Positions 1 through 17,000 are shown, counted from the stretch's first letter. The stretch is 64,000 bases of DNA from Lepidurus packardi (GCA_023053545.1 JAKZAN010000061.1:62001-126000); one strand, 5' to 3'. Numbers and translations are program-made. Notes: generated by a model from the sequence alone, not told the origin.

Positions 1-3000
1 AATTTTATACGGACTGAATTAATTCATTACGGACTGAACTTATTCCTTACGGACTGAATTAATTCCTTACGGACTGAATTAATACCTTACGGACTGAATT
101 AAATCCTTACGGACTGAATTAATTCCTTACGGACTGAATTAATTCCTTACGGACTGAATTAATAACTTACTGACTGAATTAATTCCTTACGGACTGAATT
201 AATTCCTTACGGACTGAATTAATTCCTTACGGACTGAATTAATTCCTTACCGACTTAATTAATTCCTTACGGTCTGAATTAATTCCGTACGGATTTTATT
301 AATTCCTCACGGACTGAATTAATTCCGTACGGATTTTATTAATTCCTTACGTACTTAATTAATTCCTTACTGTCTGAATTAATTCCGTACGGATTTTATT
401 AATTCCTTACGGACTGAATTTATTCATTACGGACTTAATTAATCCATTACGGATTGAATTATTTCTTTACGTACTGAAGTTATTCCTTACGGACTGAATT
501 AATTACTTACGGACTGAATTATTTCCTTACGTACTGAAATAATTCCTTACGGACTGAATTAATTCCTTACGGACTGAATTAATTCCTTAATTAATTCCTT
601 ACGGACTGAATTAATTTCATACGGACTGAATTAATTCATTACGGACTTAAATAATCGATTACGGACTGAATTAATTCCTTACGTACTGAACTTATTCCTT
701 ACGGACTGAATTAATTCCTTACGGACTGAATTAATACCTTACGGACTGAATTAAATCCTTACGGACTGAATTAATTCCTTACGGACTGAATTAATTCCTT
801 ACGGACTGAATTAATTCCTTACGGACTGAATTAATTCCTTACGGACTGAATTAATTCCTTACGGACTGAATTAATACCTTACGGACTGAATTAAATCCTT
901 ACGGACTGAATTAATTCCTTACGGACTGAATTAATTCCTTACGGACTGAATTAATTCCTTACTGACTGAATTAATTCCTTACGGACTGAATTAATTCCTT
1001 ACGGACTGAATTAATTCCTTACGGACTGAATTAATTCCTTACGGACTTAATTAATTCCTTACGTACTTTATTAATTCCTTACGGTCTGAATTAATTCCGT
1101 ACGAATTTTATTAATTCCTCACGGACTGAATTAATTCCGTACGGATTTTATTAATTCCTTACGTACTTAATTAATTCCTTACGGTCTGAATTAATTCCGT
1201 ACGGATTTTATTAATTCCTTACGGACTGAATTTATTCATTACGGACTTAATTAATCCATTACGGATTGAATTATTTCTTTACGTACTGAAGTTATTCCTT
1301 ACGGACTGATTTAATTTCATACGGACTGAATTAATTCATTACGGACTTAATTAATCGATTACGGACTGAATTAATTCCTTACGTACTGAACTTATTCCTT
1401 ACGGACTGAATTAATTCCTTACGGACTGAATTAATACCTTACGGACTGAATTAAATCCTTACGGACTGAATTAATTCCTTACGGACTGAATTAATTCCTT
1501 ACGGACTGAATTAATTCCTTACTGACTGAATTAATTCCTTACGGACTGAATTAATTCCTTACGGACTGAATTATTTCCTTACGGACTGAATTAATTCCTT
1601 ACGGACTTAATTAATTCCTTACGTACTTAATTAATTCCTTACGGTCTGAATTAATTCCGTACGGATTTTATTCATTCCTTACGGACTGAATTAATTCATT
1701 ACGGACTTAATTAATTCCTTACGGACTGAATTAATACCTTACGGACTGAATTAAATCCTTACGGACTGAATTAATTCCTTACGGACTGAATTAATTCCTT
1801 ACGGACTGAATTAATTCCTTACTGACTGAATTAATTCCTTACGGACTGAATTAATTCCTTACGGACTGAATTAATTCCTTACGGACTGAATTAATTCCTT
1901 ACGGACTTAATTAATTCCTTACGTACTTAATTAATTCCTTACGGTCTGAATTAATTCCGTACGGATTTTATTAATTCCTCACGGACTGAATTAATTCCGT
2001 ACGGATTTTATTAATTCCTTACGTACTTAATTAATTCCTTACGGTCTGAATTAATTCCGTACGGATTTTATTAATTCCTTACGGACTGAATTTATTCATT
2101 ACGGACTTAATTAATCCATTACGGATTGAATTATTTCTTTACGTACTGAAGTTATTCCTTACGGACTGAATTAATTTCATACGGACTGAATTAATTCATT
2201 ACGGACTTAATTAATCGATTACGGACTGAATTAATTCCTTACGTACTGAACTTATTCCTTACGGACTGAATTAATTCCTTACGGACTGAATTAATACCTT
2301 ACGGACTGAATTAAATCCTTACGGACTGAATTAATTCCTTACGGACTGAATTAATTCCTTACGGACTGAATTAATTCCTTACTGACTGAATTAATTCCTT
2401 ACGGACTGAATTAATTCCTTACGGACTGAATTAATTCCTTACGGACTGAATTAATTCCTTACGGACTTAATTAATTCCTTACGTACTTAATTAATTCCTT
2501 ACGGTCTGAATTAATTCCGTACGGATTTTATTCATTACTTACGGACTGAATTAATTCATTACGGACTTAATTAATCCATTACGGACTGAATTATTTCCTT
2601 ACGTACTGAAGTTATTCCTTACGTACTGAAATAATTCCTTACGGACTGAATTAATTCCTTACGGACTGAATTAATTCCTTACGGACTGAATTAATTCCTT
2701 AATTAATTCCTTACGGACTGAATTAATTTCATACGGACTGAATTAATTCATTACGGAATTAATTAATCGATTACGGACTGAATTAATTCATTACGGAATT
2801 AATTAATCGATTACGGACTGAATTAATTCCTTACGTATTGAACTTATTCCTTACGGACTGAATTAATTCCTTACGGACTGAATTAATTCCTTACGGACTG
2901 AATTAATTCCTTACGGACTGAATTAATACCTTACGGACTGAATTAAATCCTTACGGACTGAATTAATTCCTTACGGACTGAAGTTATTCCTTACGGACTG

Positions 3001-4789
3001 AATTAATTCCTTACGTACTGAAATAATTTCTTACGGATTTTATTAATTCCTTACGGACTGAATTAATTCCTTACGGACTGAATTAATTCCTTACGGACTG
3101 AATTAATTCTTTACGGACTGAATTAATACCTTACGGACTGAATTAAATCCTTACGGACTGAATTATTTCCTTACGGACTGAATTAATTCCTTACGGACTG
3201 AATTAATTCCTTACGGACTGAATTAATTCCTTACGGACTGAATTAATTCCTTACGGACTGAATTAATTCCTTACGGACTTAATTAATTCCTTACGTACTT
3301 AATTAATTCCTTACGGTCTGAATTAATTCCGTACGGATTTTATTAATTTCTTACGGACTGAATTAATTCCGTACGGATTTTATTAATTCCTTACGGACTG
3401 AATAAATTCCTTACGGACTGAATTAATTCCGTACGGATTTTATTAATTACTGACGGACTGAATTTATTCATTACGGACTTAATTAATCCATTACGGACTG
3501 AATTATTTCCTTACGTACTGAAGTTATTCCTTACGGACTGAATTAATTCCTTACGTACTGAAATAATTCCTTACGGACTGAATTAATTCCTTACGGACTG
3601 AATTAATTCCTTACGGACTGAATTAATTCCTTAATTAATTCCTTACGGACTGAATTAATTTTATACGGACTGAATTAATTCATTACGGACTGAACTTATT
3701 CCTTACGGACTGAATTAATTCCTTACGGACTGAATTAATACCTTACGGACTGAATTAAATCCTTACGGACTGAATTAATTCCTTACGGACTGAATTAATT
3801 CCTTACGGACTGAATTAATAACTTACTGACTGAATTAATTCCTTACGGACTGAATTAATTCCTTACGGACTGAATTAATTCCTTACGGACTGAATTAATT
3901 CCTTACCGACTTAATTAATTCCTTACGTACTTAATTAATTCCTTACGGTCTGAATTAATTCCGTACGGATTTTATTAATTCCTCACGGACTGAATTAATT
4001 CCGTACGGATTTTATTAATTCCTTACGGACTGAATTTATTCATTACGGACTTAATTAATCCATTACGGATTGAATTATTTCTTTACGTACTGAAGTTATT
4101 CCTTACGGACTGAATTAATTACTTACGGACTGAATTATTTCCTTACGTACTGAAATAATTCCTTACGGACTGAATTAATTCCTTACGGACTGAATTAATT
4201 CCTTAATTAATTCCTTACGGACTGAATTAATTTCATACGGACTGAATTAATTCATTACGGACTTAAATAATCGATTACGGACTGAATTAATTCCTTACGT
4301 ACTGAACTTATTCCTTAAGGACTGAATTAATTCCTTACGGACTGAATTAATACCTTACGGACTGAATTAAATCCTTACGGACTGAATTAATTCCTTACTT
4401 ACTGAATTAATTCCTTACGGACTGAATTAATTCCTTACGGACTGAATTAATTCCTTACGGACTGAATTAATTCCTTACGGACTGAATTAATACCTTACGG
4501 ACTGAATTAAATCCTTACGGACTGAATTAATTCCTTACGGACTGAATTAATTCCTTACGGACTGAATTAATTCCTTACTGACTGAATTAATTCCTTACGG
4601 ACTGAATTAATTCCTTACGGACTGAATTAATTCCTTACGGACTGAATTAATTCCTTACGGACTTAATTAATTCCTTACGTACTTTATTAATTCCTTACGG
4701 TCTGAATTAATTCCGTACGGATTTTATTAATTCCTCACGGACTGAATTAATTCCGTACGGATTTTATTAATTCCTTACGGACTGAATTA

Positions 4790-5500
4790 ATTCATTACGG
4801 ACTGAAATAATTCCTTACGGACTGAATTAATTCATTACGGACTGAATTAATTCCTTAATTAATTCCTTATGGACTGAATTAATTTCATTCGGACTGAATT
4901 AATTCATTACGGACTTAATTAATCGATTACGGACTGAATTAATTCCTTACGGACTGAATTAATTCCTTACGGACTGAATTAATTCCTTACGGACTGAATT
5001 AATTCTTTACGGACTGAATTAATACCTTACGGACTGAATTAAATCCTTACGGACTGAATTATTTCCTTACGGACTGAATTAATTCCTTACGGACTGAATT
5101 AATTCCTTACGGACTGAATTAATTCCTTACGGACTGAATTAATTCCTTACGGACTGAAATAATTCCTTACGGACTGAATTAATTCATTACGGACTGAATT
5201 AATTCCTTAATTAATTCCTTATGGACTGAATTAATTTCATTCGGACTGAATTAATTCATTACGGACTTAATTAATCGATTACGGACTGAATTAATTCCTT
5301 ACGGACTGAATTAATTCCTTACGGACTGAATTAATTCCTTACGGACTGAATTAATTCTTTACGGACTGAATTAATACCTTACGGACTGAATTAAATCCTT
5401 ACGGACTGAATTATTTCCTTACGGACTGAATTAATTCCTTACGGACTGAATTAATTCCTTACGGACTGAATTAATTCCTTACGGACTGAATTAATTCCTT
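4790..5500. repeat. 352-bp tandem duplication within satellite A
   Basis: The block from the gaaataattcc monomer through the short 12-bp monomer, ccttatgg, tttcattcgg, aatcgattacgg, ttctttacgg, aatacc, aaatcc and atttcc occurs twice in a row. The ccttatgg marker is at 4,865 and again at 5,217. The 352-bp length equals 17 full monomers plus the 12-bp short one, so the short monomer was copied as part of the unit. Outer edges are approximate. Confidence 0.85.
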
Positions 5501-8500
5501 ACGGACTGAATTAATTCCTTACGGACTGAATTAATTCCTTACGGACTTAATTAATTCCTTACGTACTTAATTAATTCCTTACGGTCTGAATTAATTCCGT
5601 ACGGATTTTATTAATTTCTTACGGACTGAATTAATTACGTACGGATTTTATTAATTCCTTACGGACTGAATAAATTCCTTACGAACTGAATTAATTCCGT
5701 ACGGATTTTATTAATTACTGACGGACTGAATTAATTCATTACGGACTTAATTAATCCATTACGGACTGAATTATTTCCTTACGTACTGAAGTTATTCCTT
5801 ACGGACTGAATTAATTCCTTACGTACTGAAATAATTTCTTACGGATTGAATTAATTCCTTACGGACTGAATTAATTCCTTACGGACTGAATTAATTCCTT
5901 AATTAATTCCTTACGGACTGAATTAATTTTATACGGACTGAATTAATTCATTACGGACTGAACTTATTCCTTACGGACTGAATTAATTCCTTACGGACTG
6001 AATTAATACCTTACGGACTGAATTAAATCCTTACGGACTGAATTAATTCCTTACGGACTGAATTAATTCCTTACGGACTGAATTAATAACTTACTGACTG
6101 AATTAATTCCTTACGGACTGAATTAATTCCTTACGGACTGAATTAATTCCTTACGGACTGAATTAATTCCTTACCGACTTAATTAATTCCTTACGTACTT
6201 AATTAATTCCTTACGGTCTGAATTAATTCCGTACGGATTTTATTAATTCCTCACGGACTGAATTAATTCCGTACGGATTTTATTAATTCCTTACGTACTT
6301 AATTAATTCCTTACTGTCTGAATTAATTCCGTACGGATTTTATTAATTCCTTACGGACTGAATTTATTCATTACGGACTTAATTAATCCATTACGGATTG
6401 AATTATTTCTTTACGTACTGAAGTTATTCCTTACGGACTGAATTAATTACTTACGGACTGAATTATTTCCTTACGTACTGAAATAATTCCTTACGGACTG
6501 AATTAATTCCTTACGGACTGAATTAATTCCTTAATTAATTCCTTACGGACTGAATTAATTTCATACGGACTGAATTAATTCATTACGGACTTAAATAATC
6601 GATTACGGACTGAATTAATTCCTTACGTACTGAACTTATTCCTTACGGACTGAATTAATTCCTTACGGACTGAATTAATACCTTACGGACTGAATTAAAT
6701 CCTTACGGACTGAATTAATTCCTTACGGACTGAATTAATTCCTTACGGACTGAATTAATTCCTTACGGACTGAATTAATTCCTTACGGACTGAATTAATT
6801 CCTTACGGACTGAATTAATTCCTTACGGACTGAATTAATTCCTTACGGACTTAATTAATTCCTTACGTACTTTATTAATTCCTTACGGTCTGAATTAATT
6901 CCGTACGGATTTTATTAATTCCTCACGGACTGAATTAATTCCGTACGGATTTTATTAATTTCTTTACGTACTTAATTAATTCCTTACGGTCTGAATTAAT
7001 TCCGTACGGATTTTATTAATTCCTTACGGACTGAATTTATTCATTACGGACTTAATTAATCCATTACGGATTGAATTATTTCTTTACGTACTGAAGTTAT
7101 TCCTTACGGACTGAATTAATTTCATACGGACTGAATTAATTCATTACGGACTTAATTAATCGATTACGGACTGAATTAATTCCTTACGTACTGAACTTAT
7201 TCCTTACGGACTGAATTAATTCCTTACGGACTGAATTAATACCTTACGGACTGAATTAAATCCTTACGGACTGAATTAATTCCTTACGGACTGAATTAAT
7301 TCCTTACGGACTGAATTAATTCCTTACTGACTGAATTAATTCCTTACGGACTGAATTAATTCCTTACGGACTGAATTAATTCCTTACGGACTGAATTAAT
7401 TCCTTACGGACTTAATTAATTCCTTACGTACTTAATTAATTCCTTACGGTCTGAATTAATTCCGTACGGATTTTATTCATTCCTTACGGACTGAATTAAT
7501 TCATTACGGACTTAATTAATCCATTACGGACTGAATTATTTCCTTACGTACTGAAGTTATTCCTTACGTACTGAAATAATTCCTTACGGACGGAATTAAT
7601 TCCTTACGGACTGAATTAATTCCTTACGGACTGAATTAATTCCTTAATTAATTCCTTACGGACTGAATTAATTTCATACGGACTGAATTAATTCATTACG
7701 GAATTAATTAATCGATTACGGACTGAATTAATTCCTTACGTATTGAACTTATTCCTTACGGACTGAATTAATTCCTTACGGACTGAATTAATTCCTTACG
7801 GACTGAATTAATTCCTTACGGACTGAATTAATACCTTACGGACTGAATTAAATCCTTACGGACTGAATTAATTCCTTACGGACTGAATTAATTCCTTACG
7901 GACTGAATTAATTCCTTTCGGACTGAATTAGTTCCTTAAGGACTGAATTAATTCCTTACGGACTGAATTAATTCCTTTCGGACTTAGTTAATTCCTTACG
8001 TACTTAATTAATTCCTTACGGTCTGAATTAATTCCGTACGGATTTTATTAATTCCTCACGGACTGAATTAATTCCGTACGGATTTTATTAATTTCTTTAC
8101 GTACTTAATTAATTCCTTACGGTCTGAATTAATTCCGTACGGATTTTATTAATTCCTTACGGACTGAATTTATTCATTACGGACTTAATTAATCCATTAC
8201 GGATTGAATTATTTCTTTACGTACTGAAGTTATTCCTTACGGACTGAATTAATTTCATACGGACTGAATTAATTCATTACGGACTTAATTAATCGATTAC
8301 GGACTGAATTAATTCCTTACGTACTGAACTTATTCCTTACGGACTGAATTAATTCCTTACGGACTGAATTAATACCTTACGGACTGAATTAAATCCTTAC
8401 GGACTGAATTAATTCCTTACGGACTGAATTAATTCCTTACGGACTGAATTAATTCCTTTCGGACTGAATTAGTTCCTTAAGGACTGAATTAATTCCTTAC

Positions 8501-11034
8501 GGACTGAATTAATTCCTTTCGGACTTAGTTAATTCCTTACGTACTTAATTAATTCCTTACGGTCTGAATTAATTCCGTACGGATTTTATTAATTCCTTAC
8601 GGACTTAATTAATTCCTTACGTACTTAATTAATTCCTTACGGTCTGAATTAATTCCGTACGGATTTTATTCATTCCTTACGGACTGAATTAATTCATTAC
8701 GGACTTAATTAATCCATTACGGACTGAATTATTTCCTTACGTACTGAAGTTATTCCTTACGTACTGAAATAATTCCTTACGGACGGAATTAATTCCTTAC
8801 GGACTGAATTAATTCCTTACGGACTGAATTCATTCCTTAATTAATTCCTTACGGACTGAATTAATTTCATACGGACTGAATTAATTCATTACGGAATTAA
8901 TTAATCGATTACGGACTGAATTAATTCCTTACGTATTGAACTTATTCCTTACGGACTGAATTAATTCCTTACGGACTGAATTAATTCCTTACGGACTGAA
9001 TTAATTCCTTACGGACTGAATTAATACCTTACGGACTGAATTAAATCCTTACGGACTGAATTAATTCCTTACGGACTGAATTAATTCCTTACGGACTGAA
9101 TTAATTCCTTTCGGACTGAATTAGTTCCTTAAGGACTGAATTAATTCCTTACGGACTGAATTAATTCCTTTCGGACTTAGTTAATTCCTTACGTACTTAA
9201 TTAATTCCTTACGGTCTGAATTAATTCCGTACGGATTTTATTAATTCCTTACGGACTGAATTAATTCCGTACGGATTTTATTAATTTCTTTACGTACTTA
9301 ATTAATTCCTTACGGTCTGAATTAATTCCGTACGGATTTTATTAATTCCTTACGGACTGAATTTATTCATTACGGAATTAATTAATCCATTACGGATTGA
9401 ATTATTTCTTTACGTACTGAAGTTATTCCTTACGGACTGAATTAATTTCATACGGACTGAATTAATTCATTACGGACTTAATTAATCGATTACGGACTGA
9501 ATTAATTCCTTACGTACTGAACTTATTCCTTACGGACTGAATTAATTCCTTACGGACTGAATTAATACCTTACGGACTGAATTAAATCCTTACGGACTGA
9601 ATTAATTCCTTACGGACTGAATTAATTCCTTACGGACTGAATTAATTCCTTACTGACTGAATTAATTCCTTACGGACTGAATTAATTCCTTACGGACTGA
9701 ATTAATTCCTTACGGACTGAATTAATTCCTTACGGACTTAATTAATTCCTTACGTACTTAATTAATTCCTTACGGTCTGAATTAATTCCGTACGGATTTT
9801 ATTCATTCCTTACGGACTGAATTAATTCATTACGGACTTAATTAATCCATTACGGACTGAATTATTTCCTTACGTACTGAAGTTATTCCTTACGTACTGA
9901 AATAATTCCTTACGGACGGAATTAATTCCTTACGGACTGAATTAATTCCTTACGGACTGAATTAATTCCTTAATTAATTCCTTACGGACTGAATTAATTT
10001 CATACGGACTGAATTAATTCATTACGGAATTAATTAATCGATTACGGACTGAATTAATTCCTTACGTATTGAACTTATTCCTTACGGACTGAATTAATTC
10101 CTTACGGACTGAATTAATTCCTTACGGACTGAATTAATTCCTTACGGACTGAATTAATACCTTACGGACTGAATTAAATCCTTACGGACTGAATTAATTC
10201 CTTACGGACTGAATTAATTCCTTACGGACTGAATTAATTCCTTTCGGACTGAATTAGTTCCTTAAGGACTGAATTAATTCCTTACGGACTGAATTAATTC
10301 CTTTCGGACTTAGTTAATTCCTTACGTACTTAATTAATTCCTTACGGTCTGAATTAATTCCGTACGGATTTTATTAATTCCTTACGGACTGAATTAATTC
10401 ATTACGGACTGAAGAAATTCCTTACGAACTGAATTAATTCCGTACGGATTTTATTAATTCCTTACGGACTGAATTAATTCATTACGGACTGAAATAATTC
10501 CTTACGGACTGAATTAATTCATTACGGACTGAATTAATTCCTTAATTAATTCCTTATGGACTGAATTAATTTCATTCGGACTGAATTAATTCATTACGGA
10601 CTTAATTAATCGATTACGGACTGAATTAATTCCTTACGGACTGAATTAATTCCTTACGGACTGAATTAATTCCTTACGGACTGAATTAATTCTTTACGGA
10701 CTGAATTAATACCTTACGGACTGAATTAAATCCTTACTTACTGAATTATTTCCTTACGGACTGAATTAATTCCTTACGGACTGAATTAATTCCTTACGGA
10801 CTGAATTATTTCCTTACGGACTGAATTAATTCCTTACGGACTGAATTAATTCCTTACGGACTTAATTAATTCCTTACGTACTTAATTAATTCCTTACGGT
10901 CTGAATTAATTCCGTACGGATTTTATTAATTTCTTACGGACTGAATTAATTCCGTACGGATTTTATTAATTCCTTACGGACTGAATAAATTCCTTACGAA
11001 CTGAATTAATTCCGTACGGATTTTATTAATTACT

Positions 11035-11052
11035 GACGGAATTATTTCCGTC
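11035..11052. other. Unique inverted repeat at a scrambled point of satellite A
   Basis: gacggaa at 11,035-11,041 and its exact reverse complement ttccgtc at 11,046-11,052 flank a 4-nt ttat loop. The surrounding 11,030-11,075 does not keep the 20-bp phase. In related copies (near 5,715 and 14,028) the same cctt/actgacgg context continues with ordinary monomers. The simplest reading is a local deletion that fused tactgacgga to a later attatttcc...gt segment and by chance created the palindrome. No function is implied. Confidence 0.6.
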
Positions 11053-14000
11053 TGAATTAATTCCGACTGAATTAATTCCTTAATTAATTCCTTACGGACT
11101 GAATTAATTTTATACGGACTGAATTAATTCATTACGGACTGAACTTATTCCTTACGGACTGAATTAATTCCTTACGGACTGAATTAATACCTTACGGACT
11201 GAATTAAATCCTTACGGACTGAATTAATTCCTTACGGACTGAATTAATTCCTTACGGACTGAATTAATAACTTACTGACTGAATTAATTCCTTACGGACT
11301 GAATTAATTCCTTACGGACTGAATTAATTCCTTACGGACTGAATTAATTCCTTACCGACTTAATTAATTCCTTACGTACTTAATTAATTCCTTACGGTCT
11401 GAATTAATTCCGTACGGATTTTATTAATTCCTCACGGACTGAATTAATTCCGTACGGATTTTATTAATTCCTTACGTACTTAATTAATTCCTTACTGTCT
11501 GAATTAATTCCGTACGGATTTTATTAATTCCTTACGGACTGAATTTATTCATTACGGACTTAATTAATCCATTACGGATTGAATTATTTCTTTACGTACT
11601 GAAGTTATTCCTTACGGATTGAATTAATTACTTACGGACTGAATTATTTCCTTACGTACTGAAATAATTCCTTACGGACTGAATTAATTCCTTACGGACT
11701 GAATTAATTCCTTAATTAATTCCTTACGGACTGAATTAATTTCATACGGACTGAATTAATTCATTACGGACTTAAATAATCGATTACGGACTGAACTAAT
11801 TCCTTACGTACTGAACTTATTCCTTACGGACTGAATTAATTCCTTACGGACTGAATTAATACCTTACGGACTGAATTAAATCCTTACGGACTGAATTAAT
11901 TCCTTACGGACTGAATTAATTCCTTACGGACTGAATTAATTCCTTACGGACTGAATTAATTCCTTACGGACTGAATTAATTCCTTACGGACTGAATTAAT
12001 ACCTTACGGACTGAATTAAATCCTTACGGACTGAATTAATTCCTTACGGACTGAATTAATTCCTTACGGACTGAATTAATTCCTTACTGACTGAATTAAT
12101 TCCTTACGGACTGAATTAATTCCTTACGGACTGAATTAATTCCTTACGGACTGAATTAATTCCTTACGGACTTAATTAATTCCTTAAGTACTTTATTAAT
12201 TCCTTACGGTCTGAATTAATTCCGTACGGATTTTATTAATTCCTCACGGACTGAATTAATTCCGTAAGGATTTTATTAATTCCTTACGTACTTAATTAAT
12301 TCCTTACGGTCTGAATTAATTCCGTACGGATTTTATTAATTCCTTACGGACTGAATTTATTCATTACGGACTTAATTAATCCATTACGGATTGAATTATT
12401 TCTTTACGTACTGAAGTTATTCCTTACGGACTGAATTAATTTCATACGGACTGAATTAATTCATTACGGACTTAATTAATCGATTACGGACTGAATTAAT
12501 TCCTTACGTACTGAACTTATTCCTTACGGACTGAATTAATTCCTTACGGACTGAATTAATACCTTACGGACTGAATTAAATCCTTACGGACTGAATTAAT
12601 TCCTTACGGACTGAATTAATTCCTTACGGACTGAATTAATTCCTTACTGACTGAATTAATTCCTTACGGACTGAATTAATTCCTTACGGACTGAATTAAT
12701 TCCTTACGGACTGAATTAATTCCTTACGGACTTAATTAATTCCTTACGTACTTAATTAATTCCTTACGGTCTGAATTAATTCCGTACGGATTTTATTCAT
12801 TCCTTACGGACTGAATTAATTCATTACGGACTTAATTAATCCATTACGGACTGAATTATTTCCTTACGTACTGAAGTTATTCCTTACGTACTGAAATAAT
12901 TCCTTACGGACTGAATTAATTCCTTACGGACTGAATTAATTCCTTACGGACTGAATTAATTCCTTAATTAATTCCTTACGGACTGAATTAATTTCATACG
13001 GACTGAATTAATTCATTACGGAATTAATTAATCGATTACGGACTGAATTATTTCCTTACGTATTGAACTTATTCCTTACGGACTGAATTAATTCCTTACG
13101 GACTGAATTAATTCCTTACGGACTGAATTAATTCCTTACGGACTGAATTAATACCTTACGGACTGAATTAAATCCTTACGGACTGAATTAATTCCTTACG
13201 GACTGAATTAATTCCTTACGGACTGAATTAATTCCTTTCGGACTGAATTAGTTCCTTAAGGACTGAATTAATTCCTTACGGACTGAATTAATTCCTTTCG
13301 GACTTAGTTAATTCCTTACGTACTTAATTAATTCCTTACGGTCTGAATTAATTCCGTACGGATTTTATTAATTCCTTACGGACTGAATTAATTCATTACG
13401 GACTGAAGAAATTCCTTACGAACTGAATTAATTCCGTACGGATTTTATTAATTCCTTACGGACTGAATTAATTCATTACGGACTGAAATAATTCCTTACG
13501 GACTGAATTAATTCATTACGGACTGAATTAATTCCTTAATTAATTCCTTATGGACTGAATTAATTTCATTCGGACTGAATTAATTCATTACGGACTTAAT
13601 TAATCGATTACGGACTGAATTAATTCCTTACGGACTGAATTAATTCCTTACGGACTGAATTAATTCCTTACGGACTGAATTAATTCTTTACGGACTGAAT
13701 TAATACCTTACGGACTGAATTAAATCCTTACGGACTGAATTATTTCCTTACGGACTGAATTAATTCCTTACGGACTGAATTAATTCCTTACGGACTGAAT
13801 TAATTCCTTACGGACTGAATTAATTCCTTACGGACTGAATTAATTCCTTACGGACTTAATTAATTCCTTACGTACTTAATTAATTCCTTACGGTCTGAAT
13901 TAATTCCGTACGGATTTTATTAATTTCTTACGGACTGAATTAATTCCGTACGGATTTTATTAATTCCTTACGGACTGAATAAATTCCTTACGAACTGAAT

Positions 14001-17000
14001 TAATTCCGTACGGATTTTATTAATTACTGACGGACTGAATTAATTCATTACGGACTTAATTAATCCATTACGGACTGAATTATTTCCTTACGTACTGAAG
14101 TTATTCCTTACGGACTGAATTAATTCCTTACGTACTGAAATAATTCCTTACGGACTGAATTAATTCCTTACGGACTGAATTAATTCCTAACGGACTGAAT
14201 TAATTCCTTAATTAATTCCTTACGGACTGAATTAATTTTATACGGACTGAATTAATTCATTACGGACTGAACTTATTCCTTACGGACTGAATTAATTCCT
14301 TACGGACTGAATTAATACCTTACGGACTGAATTAAATCCTTACGGACTGAATTAATTCCTTACGGACTGAATTAATTCCTTACGGACTGAATTAATAACT
14401 TACTGACTGAATTAATTCCTTACGGACTGAATTAATTCCTTACGGACTGAATTAATTCCTTACGGACTGAATTAATTCCTTTCGGACTTAGTTAATTCCT
14501 TACGTACTTAATTAATTCCTTACGGTCTGAATTAATTCCGTACGGATTTTATTAATTCCTTACGGACTGAATTAATTCATTACGGACTGAAGAAATTCCT
14601 TACGAACTGAATTAATTCCGTACGGATTTTATTAATTCCTTACGGACTGAATTAATTCATTACGGACTGAAATAATTCCTTACGGACTGAATTAATTCAT
14701 TACGGACTGAATTAATTCCTTAATTAATTCCTTATGGACTGAATTAATTTCATTCGGACTGAATTAATTCATTACGGACTTAATTAATCGATTACGGACT
14801 GAATTAATTCCTTACGGACTGAATTAATTCCTTACGGACTGAATTAATTCCTTACGGACTGAATTAATTCTTTACGGACTGAATTAATACCTTACGGACT
14901 GAATTAAATCCTTACGGACTGAATTATTTCCTTACGGACTGAATTAATTCCTTACGGACTGAATTAATTCCTTACGGACTGAATTAATTCCTTACGGACT
15001 GAATTAATTCCTTACGGACTGAATTAATTCCTTACGGACTTAATTAATTCCTTACGTACTTAATTAATTCCTTACGGTCTGAATTAATTCCGTACGGATT
15101 TTATTAATTTCTTACGGACTGAATTAATTCCGTACGGATTTTATTAATTCCTTACGGACTGAATAAATTCCTTACGAACTGAATTAATTCCGTACGGATT
15201 TTATTAATTACTGACGGACTGAATTAATTCATTACGGACTTAATTAATCCATTACGGACTGAATTATTTCCTTACGTACTGAAGTTATTCCTTACGGACT
15301 GAATTAATTCCTTACGTACTGAAATAATTCCTTACGGACTGAATTAATTCCTTACGGACTGAATTAATTCCTTACGGACTGAATTAATTCCTTAATTAAT
15401 TCCTTACGGACTGAATTAATTTTATACGGACTGAATTAATTCATTACGGACTGAACTTATTCCTTACGGACTGAATTAATTCCTTACGGACTGAATTAAT
15501 ACCTTACGGACTGAATTAAATCCTTACGGACTGAATTAATTCCTTACGGACTGAATTAATTCCTTACGGACTGAATTAATAACTTACTGACTGAATTAAT
15601 TCCTTACGGACTGAATTAATTCCTTACGGACTGAATTAATTCCTTACGGACTGAATTAATTCCTTACCGACTTAATTAATTCCTTACGTACTTAATTAAT
15701 TCCTTACGGTCTGAATTAATTCCGTACGGATTTTATTAATTCCTCACGGACTGAATTAATTCCGTACGGATTTTATTAATTCCTTACGGACTGAATTTAT
15801 TCATTACGGACTTAATTAATCCATTACGGATTGAATTATTTCTTTACGTACTGAAGTTATTCCTTACGGACTGAATTAATTACTTACGGACTGAATTATT
15901 TCCTTACGTACTGAAATAATTCCTTACGGACTGAATTAATTCCTTACGGACTGAATTAATTCCTTAATTAATTCCTTACGGACTGAATTAATTTCATACG
16001 GACTGAATTAATTCATTACGGACTTAAATAATCGATTACGGACTGAATTAATTCCTTACGTACTGAACTTATTCCTTACGGACTGAATTAATTCCTTACG
16101 GACTGAATTAATACCTTACGGACTGAATTAAATCCTTACGGACTGAATTAATTCTTTACGGACTGAATTAATTCCTTACGGACTGAATTAATTCCTTACG
16201 GACTGAATTAATTCCTTACGGACTGAATTAATTCCTTACGGACTGAATTAATACCTTACGGACTGAATTAAATCCTTACGGACTGAATTAATTCCTTACG
16301 GACTGAATTAATTCCTTACGGACTGAATTAATTCCTTACGGACTGAATTAATTCCTTACGGACTGAATTAATTCCTTACGGACTTAATTAATTCCTTACG
16401 TACTTTATTAATTCCTTACGGTCTGAATTAATTCCGTACGGATTTTATTAATTCCTCACGGACTGAATTAATTCCGTACGGATTTTATTAATTCCTTACG
16501 TACTTAATTAATTCCTTACGGTCTGAATTAATTCCGTACGGATTTTATTAATTCCTTACGGACTGAATTTATTCATTACGGACTTAATTAATCCATTACG
16601 GATTGAATTATTTCTTTACGTACTGAAGTTATTCCTTACGGACTGAATTAATTTCATACGGACTGAATTAATTCATTACGGACTTAATTAATCGATTACG
16701 GACTGAATTAATTCCTTACGTACTGAACTTATTCCTTACGGACTGAATTAATTCCTTACGGACTGAATTAATACCTTACGGACTGAATTAAATCCTTACG
16801 GACTGAATTAATACCTTACGGACTGAATTAAATCCTTACGGACTGAATTAATTCCTTACGGACTGAATTAATTCCTTACGGACTGAATTAATTCCTTACG
16901 GACTGAATTAATTCCTTACGGACTTAATTAATTCCTTACGTACTTAATTAATTCCTTACGGTCTGAATTAATTCCGTACGGATTTTATTCATTCCTTACG

